Shown here: positions 18,900-27,152 of the stretch, in pieces
Position numbering within the stretch: the stretch's first letter is position 1
Layout of the letters: every line of letters begins with the position of its first letter
NCBI RefSeq assembly: GCF_013373365.1
Contig: NZ_CP035925.1
Span: forward strand, 744,001 to 808,000
Source: Lentibacillus sp. CBA3610
GTDB lineage: Bacteria > Bacillota > Bacilli > Bacillales > Amphibacillaceae
Direction of reading: 5' to 3'
Length of the DNA stretch: 64,000 nt
Program-made: the position numbers and the translations under genes
Notes under the pieces: model-generated
The model's input: the letters and a program-made list of their open reading frames with translations, nothing else
Told to the model about the DNA's origin: nothing
Databases searched by the model: none

Positions 18900-18908
18900 T
18901 GATTTTAA

Positions 18909-18938
18909 AAGGGGATCATGCGTTAAGCTGATCCCTTT
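18909..18938 (+). terminator. hairpin between cstA and the downstream genes
   Basis: AAGGGGATCA (18909-18918) pairs with TGATCCCTTT (18929-18938). There is only a short T tail (TTTGG), so it may attenuate or mark RNA processing rather than fully terminate; it would set the downstream genes at a lower level than cstA. Confidence 0.5.
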
Positions 18939-18960
18939 GGCATTATCAAGAGGTGATCAT

Positions 18961-19218
18961 ATGATTGAACAACTGAAGAAATTGGTGGCATTTTATGAAG
19001 AAGTCTTAAGTATGCCGCATCGCCAGGAAATTGCCAGGGAATTGCGCGATCAGGACGATTTGTTTTTACTGCTTTTATATTCCGAAATGATCGGAATTCC
19101 CAATCCGGTTTATTATTACACACTTGAATTGTACCCTTATATGATTGAAGAATTTCATGACTGGCATCTGCGCATGGGTATGGACAAATCACCATTAACG
19201 GGAATTCGCTGCTGTTAG
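18961..19218 (+). CDS. cory-CC-star family small protein ending in Cys-Cys
   Basis: 85 residues, MIEQLKKLVAFYEEVLSMPHRQEI... to GIRCC-stop. A protein of this size that ends exactly in two cysteines, encoded beside an ArsA-like ATPase, matches the family named cory-CC-star; no biochemical function is established to my knowledge. The only cysteines are the two terminal ones. It is mostly helical, with a hydrophobic/aromatic middle (LFLLLLYSEMIGIPNPVYYYTLELYPYM). ATG 18961 is chosen because AAGAGGTGATC precedes it. The ATPase starts 58 bases after its stop. Confidence 0.75.
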   Translation: MIEQLKKLVAFYEEVLSMPHRQEIARELRDQDDLFLLLLYSEMIGIPNPVYYYTLELYPYMIEEFHDWHLRMGMDKSPLTGIRCC

Positions 19219-19276
19219 GTTACATGATCCAAGGCACGGAATCCGAAATTGAAAACACAAGAAAGGACGTTACCGG

Positions 19277-20221
19277 ATGCAAGTTTTAGAGAAAAAAATT
19301 ATATTTGTCGGCGGAAAGGGCGGTGTCGGGAAGTCCACTTCTGCTGCAGCAATAGCCTGGAAATCTGCCAATGAGGGCAACCGCACACTATTAATATCCA
19401 CAGATCCCGCACACAATTTAGGTGATATTTTTGACAGATCAATTGGCGGCAGCATAACAAATGTTTCAGAAAAGTTATTTGCGCTTGAAATCGATCCTGA
19501 GAAAGAGACTGACGACTATATAAAAGGTGTGAAAGACAGTATCAAAAATGTCGTTCATTCAAGTATGATGGAAGAGGTTCATCGTCAGCTTGATACAGCT
19601 AAGTCGTCACCCGGAGCAGATGAGGCTGCATTATTCGATAAACTGATTTCCATCATATTGGAGGAAAGTGATAATTACGATAAGCTTATTTTTGACACAG
19701 CACCAACAGGTCACACCATTCGGCTGTTGTCACTGCCAGAATTAATGGGGGTCTGGATTGAAGGCATGCTGAAAAAACGGCAGAAGACAAATGACAATTA
19801 CACACAACTGCTTAACGATGGTGAGCCGGTTGAAGATCCGATCTATGATGTATTGAAAGTACGGCAGGAACGGTTTTCCAGGGCGCGTGAAATTTTATTG
19901 GACGGCAATATGACGGGGTTTGTTTTTGTGATCAATCCGGAACGTTTGCCGATTACAGAAACTGAAAAAGCGATTAAACTGCTTGATCAATACCATCTGC
20001 ATGTGAAAACACTAATCGTAAATAAAATTTTGCCTAAAAATGCGGATGGTGATTTTTTATTGCAGCGAAAAGGGCATGAGCAGCAATATATGGATATGAT
20101 CGAGGAGACATTTGCAAAACAAGAAAAAATTTACGTTCCATTGTTTCCTCATGATATAATTAACAGAGAACATTTGGAAACATTCAGTCATTATTATGGG
20201 GAGGCGCAGACAGAATTATGA
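19277..20221 (+). CDS. ArsA/Get3-family ATPase
   Basis: 314 residues, single-domain deviant Walker ATPase. P-loop GGKGGVGKST at about residues 12-21, switch I TDPAHNLGDIFD, switch II DTAPTGHTIRLLSLPEL. The protein contains no cysteine at all, so it lacks both the arsenite-binding cysteines of ArsA and the CxxC of Get3; arsenite export is unlikely. With the Cys-Cys small protein upstream it may drive a metal, anion or membrane-protein handling step linked to CstA (inference). Its stop overlaps the next start (ATGA), so it is translationally coupled to the oxidoreductase. Confidence 0.88.
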   Translation: MQVLEKKIIFVGGKGGVGKSTSAAAIAWKSANEGNRTLLISTDPAHNLGDIFDRSIGGSITNVSEKLFALEIDPEKETDDYIKGVKDSIKNVVHSSMMEEVHRQLDTAKSSPGADEAALFDKLISIILEESDNYDKLIFDTAPTGHTIRLLSLPELMGVWIEGMLKKRQKTNDNYTQLLNDGEPVEDPIYDVLKVRQERFSRAREILLDGNMTGFVFVINPERLPITETEKAIKLLDQYHLHVKTLIVNKILPKNADGDFLLQRKGHEQQYMDMIEETFAKQEKIYVPLFPHDIINREHLETFSHYYGEAQTEL

Positions 20222-21201
20222 AAGCATTTGTGCATGAGTATGGAGAACTGAAAATAAAAGATATGAACGAGCCTTTTGCCGATCATGGACAGGTCGCTGT
20301 TTCGATCAAATTTGCCGGATTGAATCGCCGGGATGTAGCTGTTCCGGGTCGGAGAGGGGATGAAGCAGGTGCCTTAATCCTCGGTTCAGACGGTGCTGGT
20401 GTAATTGAATCTATCGGAGAAGGTGTATCCGAATTTTCAATTGGCGATGAAGTGATTATCAATCCTTCGCTTGGCTGGTATGAAAACAGTGAGGCACCTC
20501 CGAAACAGTTTGACATTCTCGGGATGCCTGATAATGGGACATTCACCGAATCAGTTGTTTTACCGGCGGAACAAATTGAAAAGAAACCGGAGCATTTGTC
20601 CTGGGATGAAGCAGGGGTACTTGCATTGTCAGGTTTGACCGGGTATCGGGCATTATTTACAAAAGGCAATTTACAAGCAGGCGACACATTGTTTATGCCA
20701 GGAGCCGGCAGTGGTGTGGCGACATATTTGATTCAATTTGCCAAAAAAGCCGGTGCACGTGTGATCGTTACGTCACGAAGCGAGGCTAAACGTAAACAGG
20801 CACTTGAGCTTGGAGCCGATCGTGCTTTGGATACAAACAGCAGCTGGCCGGAAGAATTGAAAGAGGAAACGATTGATATTGTCATTGACAGTGTTGGTCA
20901 GGCTACATTTAATCGCTCGCTGGAAGTGCTGGAAAAAGGCGGACGTTTTGTGACATTTGGTGCTACGACAGAAGATGCGGTTGAGCTGAATCTCCGCAAG
21001 TTTTTCTATGGACAATACAAGCTGATTGGCTCAACAATGGGCAGTCAGGAAGAACTCCGTGACATGCTGACATACATTACTGAACATCAAATTCATCCAG
21101 TCGTCGACCAATCATTTTCTTTGGATGAAGCACAAAGCGCGATGGAATATCTGAGCGAATCGAAACAATTTGGGAAAGTTGCATTACGGATCAGTGAGTA
21201 A
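20218..21201 (+). CDS. zinc-free MDR / quinone-oxidoreductase-like dehydrogenase
   Basis: 327 residues, medium-chain dehydrogenase fold. N-terminal catalytic domain with KFAGLNRRDVAVPG and ILGSDGAGVIESIGEGV; nucleotide-binding loop near GAGSGVATYLIQFAKKAGARVIVTSRS; IDSVGQATFNRSLEVLEKGGRFVTFGAT. The structural-zinc cysteine cluster is absent, as in quinone oxidoreductases. Substrate unknown. Overlaps the ATPase gene by four bases, so it belongs to the same operon. A hairpin follows at 21211. Confidence 0.85.
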   Translation: MKAFVHEYGELKIKDMNEPFADHGQVAVSIKFAGLNRRDVAVPGRRGDEAGALILGSDGAGVIESIGEGVSEFSIGDEVIINPSLGWYENSEAPPKQFDILGMPDNGTFTESVVLPAEQIEKKPEHLSWDEAGVLALSGLTGYRALFTKGNLQAGDTLFMPGAGSGVATYLIQFAKKAGARVIVTSRSEAKRKQALELGADRALDTNSSWPEELKEETIDIVIDSVGQATFNRSLEVLEKGGRFVTFGATTEDAVELNLRKFFYGQYKLIGSTMGSQEELRDMLTYITEHQIHPVVDQSFSLDEAQSAMEYLSESKQFGKVALRISE

Positions 21202-21210
21202 GTAAAGAAC

Positions 21211-21240
21211 AGGTTCTCTATAGTTTTGGGAACCTCTATT
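21211..21240 (+). terminator. terminator after the MDR gene
   Basis: AGGTTCTC (21211-21218) pairs with GGGAACCT (21228-21235) with one G-U; the T tail is weak. Confidence 0.55.
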
Positions 21241-21276
21241 CGTAAATTTTGTTGCTTTTTGACCTCGTAGTCGATA

Positions 21277-21455
21277 TGACTGCGACACAAGTACTATGTT
21301 GATCTCGGCATCGTTTGTTGCTTTCTGCCCCCGCAGCCCCTACACACTTCGCTTTCCGGGGGCGGCTGGTGAGCCTCCTCGTGCTCACGCACTGCGGGGT
21401 CTCACCGATGCCTCAGCTCCCCCAGGAGTCTTCGTGTGTACGGGCTGCTAGTAAG
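21277..21455 (+). repeat. dispersed GC-rich repeat (copy C)
   Basis: ACTGCGACA at the left, then CGCTTTCCGGGGGCGGCTGG, TGAGCCTCCTCG, GGGGTCTCACCGATGCCTC and AGGAGTCTTCG. Same block order as the copy at 9318, with different end sequences (CGCAGCCCCTACACACTTCG in place of CGGAAATACGC). Confidence 0.75.
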
Positions 21456-21522
21456 GATTTGTACACTTTAATAACTCCTTAAAGCAGGAATAAACAAATG
21501 TATGCGAGATTATATAGCGCAA

Positions 21523-21700
21523 CACGAGCGAAGGAAATACGCGAAGACTCCTGCGGGAACAGTGACCAACGTGAGACCCCACAGGGCGGATGCCCGAGGA
21601 GGCTCACGGGGCACCCGCGGAAAGCGGAGCGTATTTCCGGAGCGATAGGTGATGCACTCAATTACACCTAAAGTTATGTCGCAGTATATGGATTTTGTGT
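21523..21700 (-). repeat. dispersed GC-rich repeat (copy D, inverted)
   Basis: Reads GAAATACGCGAAGACTCCTG, GTGAGACCCCACAGG, CGAGGAGGCTCACGG, CCGCGGAAAGCGGAGC and GTATTTCCGGAGCG, then GCACTC and TGTCGCAGTATATGGATTTT. It is the reverse orientation of copies at 9318 and 21277. Copies C and D face each other across 70 bases just past the end of the spoVA-type operon. Confidence 0.8.
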
Positions 21701-21701
21701 T

Positions 21702-21736
21702 ATAAAAACGCCATGACTTACTGCAAGTATGGCGTT
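21702..21736 (-). terminator. terminator of the spoVA2mob-type operon
   Basis: AACGCCAT (21707-21714) pairs with ATGGCGTT (21729-21736), with a T run on the minus strand after the stem. It overlaps the last codons of the final gene. Confidence 0.8.
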
Positions 21737-22576
21737 ATTTTATCGATGGCTTGCTGCATTCGCTCACTATTTTTTTGATATAACTGTTTGGACTTCTGAT
21801 TTTCCGTGGCCAGGGCAAACAACTCGAGATCGGCCTGGCATTTTTTCATGGTGGCCAGAAGCAGCGGCTTCTCAGTAGGTTCAGCAGCGGTCAGTTTATC
21901 ATCATACAGGTCAACCGTTAATTGCCCATCGCTGTCTACTTGACCAAGAAATACATTTTCGATACTGACATTCATTTTATCCAGTTCTGTTTCCAGCCAG
22001 TTTGTGTTCAATGAGGCATTCGCCAAAGGTTCCAACAGAGCTTTTCCATCCATGACAACTGTTTGGGGTTCTTTTTCCGGTGCAACTTTTTGACCAAGAA
22101 TTTTCGGTGTTACCGGCTGGTTTTCTTTTTTTGGAAGCACATTCACTTGACCGGTTGGTTCCAGAACGGCAAACTCAACATCGGCTGCTTTGAATACCTG
22201 GTTATGACGTAATTCGCCGAGAAGGTCATCCGTGGAAAAATCGTTCCTTCTTCATGTTGTCTTCCATAATCTTTCCATTTTGAATTAATACCGTTCCTTT
22301 ACCCTGGGTCAAATTACGGAATCGCTTGCTTCTTATAGCAATAAATTTAATGGCAACAGGAATCAAAAACCAGACGGCCAACGAAAGAAATCCATAAGCC
22401 GCATTTGTTGTTACATCAGTCACATGTATGGCGATAATGCCGCCTATAACAATCCCCGTAATATATTGAAACGGATCCAGTTGTGCCATTCGCTTTTTGC
22501 CGAAAGCTTTGGCTATCAGGAATAAAACGATTAAAAATACACCTGAACGAATTAAAATTTCTACCCAGCCTGGCAT
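21718..22576 (-). pseudogene. DUF421-DUF1657 membrane protein ('2Duf', YetF-like), one frameshift
   Basis: Last gene of the spoVA-type operon. The N-terminal half (MPGWVEILIRSGVFLIVLFLIAKAFG..., about three membrane segments, DPFQYITGIVIGGIIA) is the DUF421/YetF domain. The C-terminal 48 residues (TMKKCQADLELFALATENQKSKQLYQ...) are a DUF1657 domain, giving the two-DUF fusion known from spoVA2mob operons, where it sits in the spore inner membrane and raises wet-heat resistance. The start is ATG 22576 with AAAGGAATG upstream. The frame breaks at an A5 run (22236-22240): removing one base restores ERFSTDDLLGELRHNQVF. Probably a homopolymer error; otherwise a recent knock-out. Confidence 0.85.
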
Positions 22577-22674
22577 TGTATCATTCCTTTTTCGAGTGAT
22601 TTTGTCGTCTACATGCAATAGCCTTTTCTGTGGGGGCCCCGTTAGACCCGGGGACACACATTCAGTTTAAATTT

Positions 22675-22878
22675 CTAGCTCTTATACTGGGGTTCTTCTT
22701 TGGTCAGATACAGCACCTGGTTTTCCAAATCACTTTTAATGGTTCTCATTGTATTTTGAACTTCTTTCAGGGCTTCTTCCGCCTCCTGGTCGGCAGTTTT
22801 TTCTGATAACGTTTCAAGTGTTGCTTCGATACTTTTAACAGACGAAAAACATCCTTTTACTTGTGAACTGACAGTCAT
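22675..22878 (-). CDS. DUF1657 small protein
   Basis: 67 residues: MTVSSQVKGCFSSVKSIEATLETLSEKTADQEA... ending EEPQYKS. Helical DUF1657 family found in sporulation operons; same MTVSS start and EEPQYK end as the first gene of the operon, so the two are paralogues. Starts 6 bases after the spoVAEb stop, in the usual place between spoVAEb and the two-DUF gene. Function unknown. Confidence 0.88.
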   Translation of the reverse strand: MTVSSQVKGCFSSVKSIEATLETLSEKTADQEAEEALKEVQNTMRTIKSDLENQVLYLTKEEPQYKS

Positions 22879-22884
22879 GTTATC

Positions 22885-23235
22885 CTATCCTTTCGGTTTA
22901 AAAAGTATAGCGCCAATAACGCCGAAAATGATAGCAGCTGAGATACCGGCGCTTGTCACTTCAAATATTCCTGTGACAACACCGATAATCCCGTGTTCTT
23001 CTGCTTCCTGCATGGCACCATGGACAAGCTGATTTCCAAAATTCGTTATTGGAACGGTTGCTCCGGCGCCGGCAAAATCAATTAACGGGTCATATAAGCC
23101 AAAGCCGTCTAAAATGCCCCCGGCCACAACAAAAATGGTCAGGGTGACACCTGGATTAAGTTTAAACACATCAAACAGAATTTGCCCAATGACACATATC
23201 GTGCCGCCGACGACAAATGCCCAGAAAAAAATCAT
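22885..23235 (-). CDS. spoVAE: SpoVAEb, dipicolinate channel subunit
   Basis: 116 residues with three to four membrane segments ([29 protein letters not shown], then [27 protein letters not shown]). Integral membrane component of the SpoVA channel that moves Ca-dipicolinic acid into the forespore and out at germination. Its ATG overlaps the spoVAD stop (ATGA). Shares the [15 protein letters not shown] motif with SpoVAC, as is usual for this pair. Confidence 0.92.
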   Translation of the reverse strand: MIFFWAFVVGGTICVIGQILFDVFKLNPGVTLTIFVVAGGILDGFGLYDPLIDFAGAGATVPITNFGNQLVHGAMQEAEEHGIIGVVTGIFEVTSAGISAAIIFGVIGAILFKPKG

Positions 23236-24247
23236 GAATTATCACGTCCTGACTCAATCGAAACTGCATGTGCGATACAAGGGATGGAATCGTTTTGATT
23301 GATGCTTAACGGTGAATGAAGAGAGCCAGTTGCGACAACAAGAATACGGTTCAATTGCCCTTCCTCAATCAATTTCAAAAAGTGCCCATAAACCCCAACG
23401 GCTGAGCTTGCTGTACCGCTGGCGCCGGAGAGAACCGGTTGTCCTTCACGGTAAATGGTAAGTCCGCATCTTTGTACATGTCTTCGGTTATATTGATGTT
23501 TTTTTCTTGTAAAAGATCCAACGAAACGTCACGGCCAATATGACCAAGATCACCTGTAATAATTAAATCATAATAGGATGGATCAACATCCCGTTCCCTT
23601 AAATGTGTTTCAATCGTATCAACTGCTGCCGGTGCCATGGCTGCTCCCATATTAAACGGGTCGGATATGCCCATATCAACAACTTTGCCAATCGTTGCTG
23701 ATGTCACTTTTGGACCTTCTCCATTTTTGGCCACTAAACCACATCCGGCACCTGTGACTGTCCATTGGGCTGTCGGCGGCTTTTGTCCGCCATATTCCGT
23801 CGGGTATCGAAACTGCTTTTCCGTGGCAGCATTATGGCTGGCAGTACCGCTTAAGATATAGTCCGCCCCGTCGCCGTTAATAATGAACGCAGCAAGTGCG
23901 AGACTTTCCATTGATGTTGCGCACGCACTGAATAATCCCAAATAGGGTACATCAAGTGTCTTAGCCGCAAAATTGCTTGGCGTTATTTGATTGATTAAAT
24001 CGCCGCTTATAAAAAACTTCACTTGTTCTTTTTGGATCAGACTGTTTTTAACGGCAAGCTGGCATGCTTCCTCCATCATAATCCGTTGTGCTTTTTCAAA
24101 TGACGATTGTTTCAGCCACATGTCATCATGCAAAATGTCAAAAGCTTCCGGAATGTTTCCTTTAGCTTCAAAAGGGCCGCCGACTGTTCCGGTTGAGATA
24201 ATAACGGGTTGATTGTTAAAAACCCAGGTACGGTGTCCGGTTAACAT
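23232..24247 (-). pseudogene. spoVAD: SpoVAD, dipicolinate-binding protein, one frameshift
   Basis: Thiolase-fold subunit that binds Ca-dipicolinate on the outer face of the spore inner membrane. Start at ATG 24247 (MLTGHRTWVFNNQPVI), sharing one base with the spoVAC TAA stop. Family blocks: GLFSACATSMESLALAAFII, RYPTEYGGQKPPTAQWTVTGAG, and ITGDLGHIGRDV. The open frame runs off at an AAA run (23453-23455). Restoring one base gives FYREGQPVLSGASGTASSAVG and then LNRILVVATGSLHSP and SIPCIAHAVSIE to a stop at 23232. Total about 338 residues, normal length. Homopolymer sequence error is likely. Confidence 0.92.
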
Positions 24248-24726
24248 TATAAGCCACCCCATTCAATTAAAATTGTTTTAATTAAGGCTATGACAAACGC
24301 TGAAAAAACCCCAAACGCGATGACAGGCCCTGCCAATTTGAACATATTGCTGCCGACACCTAATATAAAGCCTTCTGAACGATGCTCGATAGCTGCAGAA
24401 ATGACGGAATTACCAAAACCGGTAACAGGTACGGCTGTGCCGGCACCTGCAAATTGACCGATTCGATCGTAAATGCCAAAGCCGGTTAAAAACATGGTTA
24501 TAAAAATGAGTGTCGCAACTGTCGGATTGCCTGCAGTCTGCTCAGTAAAGCCAAAAAAATAAACATATATCGTGGAAATGATCTGGCCGATAAAGCAAAT
24601 AGAACCACCAACCAGAAAAGCCTTGATGCAATTTTTAAGTAATGGGCGTTTTACTTCTTTATGTTTGGCAAAGGCCTGATACCTTTGAGCATTTGGCGGT
24701 AAATTTTTCTTTTTATTATCTGCCAT
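24247..24726 (-). CDS. spoVAC: SpoVAC, mechanosensitive dipicolinate channel subunit
   Basis: 159 residues; membrane segments around FLVGGSICFIGQIISTIYVYFFG, LIFITMFLTGFGIYD and the C-terminal VIAFGVFSAFVIALIK. The GQFAGAGTAVPVTGFGNSV motif is characteristic. ATG 24726 is preferred to the in-frame GTG at 24735, because AAAGGAAG ends directly at that GTG. Together with SpoVAD and SpoVAEb it makes the minimal channel of this operon type. Confidence 0.92.
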   Translation of the reverse strand: MADNKKKNLPPNAQRYQAFAKHKEVKRPLLKNCIKAFLVGGSICFIGQIISTIYVYFFGFTEQTAGNPTVATLIFITMFLTGFGIYDRIGQFAGAGTAVPVTGFGNSVISAAIEHRSEGFILGVGSNMFKLAGPVIAFGVFSAFVIALIKTILIEWGGL

Positions 24727-24742
24727 TAACGTCACGCTTCCT

Positions 24743-25198
24743 TTACGTTTTGTCTTTCATAAGTTCTATAAGCCGGTCCACTTCTTTTTTTAATTTCTTT
24801 TTTGAAATGTCCTGCTTGCCGATTTTTTCTTCAAGGTCACTGATTTCGAGGACCAGTTTTTTATCGGAGGATACGTCAACATTCAGGTTTGGAAACTCTT
24901 TGTCCATTTTCTTTTGGAAATCTTCCGTAATATTAGCTAATTGAAATCGCTTGTGATGTTTAATTTCAAATGCAATGATCATTTTCTCATCCGTATTTGC
25001 GGCATTGACCGCAGTAACTGCTTCATGCTGGCTTATGCTTTCCTTAGCCTGATTTGAAGCTCTTTGATCAATGGAACTATTGGTGGAAATCATGTTGAAA
25101 TTAACGTTTTCGTTGGTTTCCGGTGAATCATTATCGGTTGTGCAGCCTGTCAGCAAACAAATCAACCCAAGCGCGAGCAAAATTCTTAAGGCCTTCAT
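24743..25198 (-). CDS. YhcN/YlaJ-family sporulation lipoprotein
   Basis: 151 residues with a lipoprotein signal: MKALRILLALGLICLLTGC, so Cys19 would be lipidated. The central block EAVTAVNAANTDEKMIIAFEIKHHKRFQ and the basic C-terminus are of the YhcN/YlaJ family, abundant in the spore inner membrane. Second gene of the operon, as in spoVA2mob operons. Confidence 0.85.
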   Translation of the reverse strand: MKALRILLALGLICLLTGCTTDNDSPETNENVNFNMISTNSSIDQRASNQAKESISQHEAVTAVNAANTDEKMIIAFEIKHHKRFQLANITEDFQKKMDKEFPNLNVDVSSDKKLVLEISDLEEKIGKQDISKKKLKKEVDRLIELMKDKT

Positions 25199-25248
25199 TT
25201 TAAAACCTCCAGATTGAGGGAGGTTGGCTTAGCGGCCAACCTCACCAT

Positions 25249-25455
25249 TTAAAATCCTTTGTACTGTGGTTCTTCCTGTTCAATTTGTTGAACGCGTGGT
25301 TCGACATTCTGCAAAATGGTTTGTGTTTGTTGTGCTGCATCCTCATACATTTGCTTCGCTTGTTTGTTTTGTGTTGCCAGTGCGAACTGCTCGAAGCTTG
25401 CCTGGGCACTTTTCAGGCCGGCGATTGTCTGTTTAATGTCAGATGAAACAGTCAT
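25249..25455 (-). CDS. DUF1657 small protein (first gene of the operon)
   Basis: 68 residues, MTVSSDIKQTIAGLKSAQASFEQFALATQNKQAKQMYEDAAQQ..., mostly helical. The FEQFALATQNKQAKQMY segment closely resembles the C-terminal domain of the two-DUF protein at the other end of the operon (FALATENQKSKQLY). AAAGGAGGATC precedes the ATG. Seven genes follow one after another with gaps of at most about 100 bases. Confidence 0.88.
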   Translation of the reverse strand: MTVSSDIKQTIAGLKSAQASFEQFALATQNKQAKQMYEDAAQQTQTILQNVEPRVQQIEQEEPQYKGF

Positions 25456-25491
25456 TGGATTGATCCTCCTTTACCTAAATCAGCAGTAAAG

Positions 25492-25518
25492 TCTATAGAA
25501 AAAAACATTTTCCTATGC
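25492..25518 (-). promoter_or_regulatory. weak candidate sporulation promoter
   Basis: On the minus strand GCATA (25514-25518) and CTATAGA (25492-25498) resemble sigma-G boxes, but the spacer is 15 bases rather than the usual 17-18. Expected from the operon's role, not well supported by sequence alone. Confidence 0.25.
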
Positions 25519-25659
25519 ACTTCACTATTTATGATTTTGATGAACGCCCTTAATTATGCTTTCTATTTTTTGCCTTTTTTTATAACGAATGATTAATTCT
25601 GCAAAATTCCGGAACTTTTAAACGGGGAAATTCGTCATATAAATAGGGAGGGGCTGGAT

Positions 25660-26109
25660 ATGAAAAAGAAGTTGATTGCGGTTATCGTTCTCGCAGTTAC
25701 TTGTATTATAGCTGTAACGTCTTATTTATTTTATGGTCAGGCTACGGCGGAATTAGCCAGTAATAAATCCAGAGAGATACAACAGGATGATTTTATTTTA
25801 CATATTCGTGTTGAACGTATGAATGAGGGATTTCAAGTGTTTAGAGCTATTCAGTATGTGGGGGATGAACAAGTGGAAATAAAACACCAGACACCGCTTA
25901 TTTCGATATCATTCAAACATCAGAACCACGATTATACCGGCAGTAGTGTTTTGAATACGTTACATACAGGAAATAGCTATCACCCGCAAAACGCAAAATC
26001 ATTTGATTCACCTGAAGAAGGTCAGTATTTGTTGTTTTGTGAAGCGAGATTCCTGGTGAATGGGGAACAAATGACGATTAGCCATCAGGAAGAATTGGTT
26101 TTTGAATAA
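25660..26109 (+). CDS. exported or membrane-anchored hypothetical protein
   Basis: 149 residues. An N-terminal hydrophobic helix (KKKLIAVIVLAVTCIIAVTSYLFYG) is followed by a soluble domain with beta-strand character (DDFILHIRVERMNEGFQVFRAIQYVGDE). I do not recognise the family. Strong GGGAGGGGC ribosome site. It diverges from the spoVA-type operon and converges with the lipoprotein gene; a hairpin lies between the convergent stops. Confidence 0.65.
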   Translation: MKKKLIAVIVLAVTCIIAVTSYLFYGQATAELASNKSREIQQDDFILHIRVERMNEGFQVFRAIQYVGDEQVEIKHQTPLISISFKHQNHDYTGSSVLNTLHTGNSYHPQNAKSFDSPEEGQYLLFCEARFLVNGEQMTISHQEELVFE

Positions 26110-26136
26110 AAAAGCATCCTTTGAATATAGGATGCT
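26107..26136 (-). terminator. terminator between convergent genes
   Basis: AGCATCCT (26113-26120) pairs with AGGATGCT (26129-26136). The T run lies on the minus-strand side, so it serves the lipoprotein gene best. Confidence 0.75.
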
Positions 26137-26151
26137 GCTATGCTACAGTCA

Positions 26152-26883
26152 TTATTCAGTTGAATCAGCCGTGTTTAGTGTGAATTCAATTTCTGTTGTC
26201 GGCTTTTCAGTATTTTCCCATTGATTTAAATAATCAGGGGACGGTTCTATAATATCAGGTACAGTTGCGGTAAGGCTGATATCTTCATTCCACTCAACCG
26301 TTAAGATTGGCCACGTATAATCCAGCATGACCTCATTTTCTGTTTGATTATGAAGTGTTACATGTTCCCATTGTTCCAGGTCCATCACAACGATATCGGA
26401 AAGAGGAGGTTGTGATGAGTGTTTCCTGTCAAAGTGAAATAACATTTTCGTATTGTCAGGGGCCATTGTCTTTTGCGTCAGTTTTGCCAAATCAGCCATT
26501 AAATATGCCCTGTTTTCCTCCGTTTGGTCCAGCAATAAATACGAGCATAATGCTTCCTGGCATGAAAATTCCAGTAAGTAAAGGGTTTTATCCGCTGCAT
26601 GGATGGGGATGAGGGTCATTTGCTCAATCGCCTGCTGTTTATTTTGAGCAGCCTGCAAATAACTATCCAAAATGGGTACCAGCTTCAGGTTTATCATGAT
26701 TTCTTCCTCCGGGAGTGCAAATTCTATAAATTCTTCAACCTCTTCATTATCGTCATTTTCCTCTTCAATTATTTCCGGTTCCCGGTCAGGGTCTTCCGGT
26801 GGTGAATCCGATTTCGTAATCACCGGTTCTTCGGTGCATGCAGTCAACAAAAAAAGTAATATGAGGGCAAATATCTTTCCCAT
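26152..26883 (-). CDS. hypothetical lipoprotein with acidic linker
   Basis: 243 residues. Signal and lipobox MGKIFALILLFLLTAC put Cys16 at the mature N-terminus. A very acidic, Pro-rich linker (PPEDPDREPEIIEEENDDNEEVEE) then leads into a soluble domain of about 170 residues with one Cys pair (SCQEALCSYLLL). I do not recognise the domain. Surface-anchored by prediction. Confidence 0.65.
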   Translation of the reverse strand: MGKIFALILLFLLTACTEEPVITKSDSPPEDPDREPEIIEEENDDNEEVEEFIEFALPEEEIMINLKLVPILDSYLQAAQNKQQAIEQMTLIPIHAADKTLYLLEFSCQEALCSYLLLDQTEENRAYLMADLAKLTQKTMAPDNTKMLFHFDRKHSSQPPLSDIVVMDLEQWEHVTLHNQTENEVMLDYTWPILTVEWNEDISLTATVPDIIEPSPDYLNQWENTEKPTTEIEFTLNTADSTE

Positions 26884-27152
26884 ATCAGCACTCCTCTACT
26901 CATGTATGCTATAGCTATTATACTTTAAAAAGACACTTAAAGAAATTGAAAAATGACAAAAATTCATAACCGAACTGTATGCTGTCACGATTTTCCCTTA
27001 GAATATGGCCGCATATAGCTATAAGAAATGATCTCCCTATATGTAAAATTCCTAACATTTCATGACAAAGTAATCCCTGTCATATCAATTTGCTGGCAAT
27101 TTTGTTAAACTTAATTATAGGAAGAGACTTGTTACGGAGGGTTTGATGCTAA

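Noticed and set aside
19277-20221. Arsenite-export ATPase
   Set aside because: Single ATPase domain without any cysteine and no arsB, arsR or arsenate reductase nearby.
21702-25518. Tn1546-like transposon around the spoVA-type operon
   Set aside because: No transposase, resolvase or 38-bp terminal repeats are visible on either side; only the dispersed repeat copies at the 3' end.
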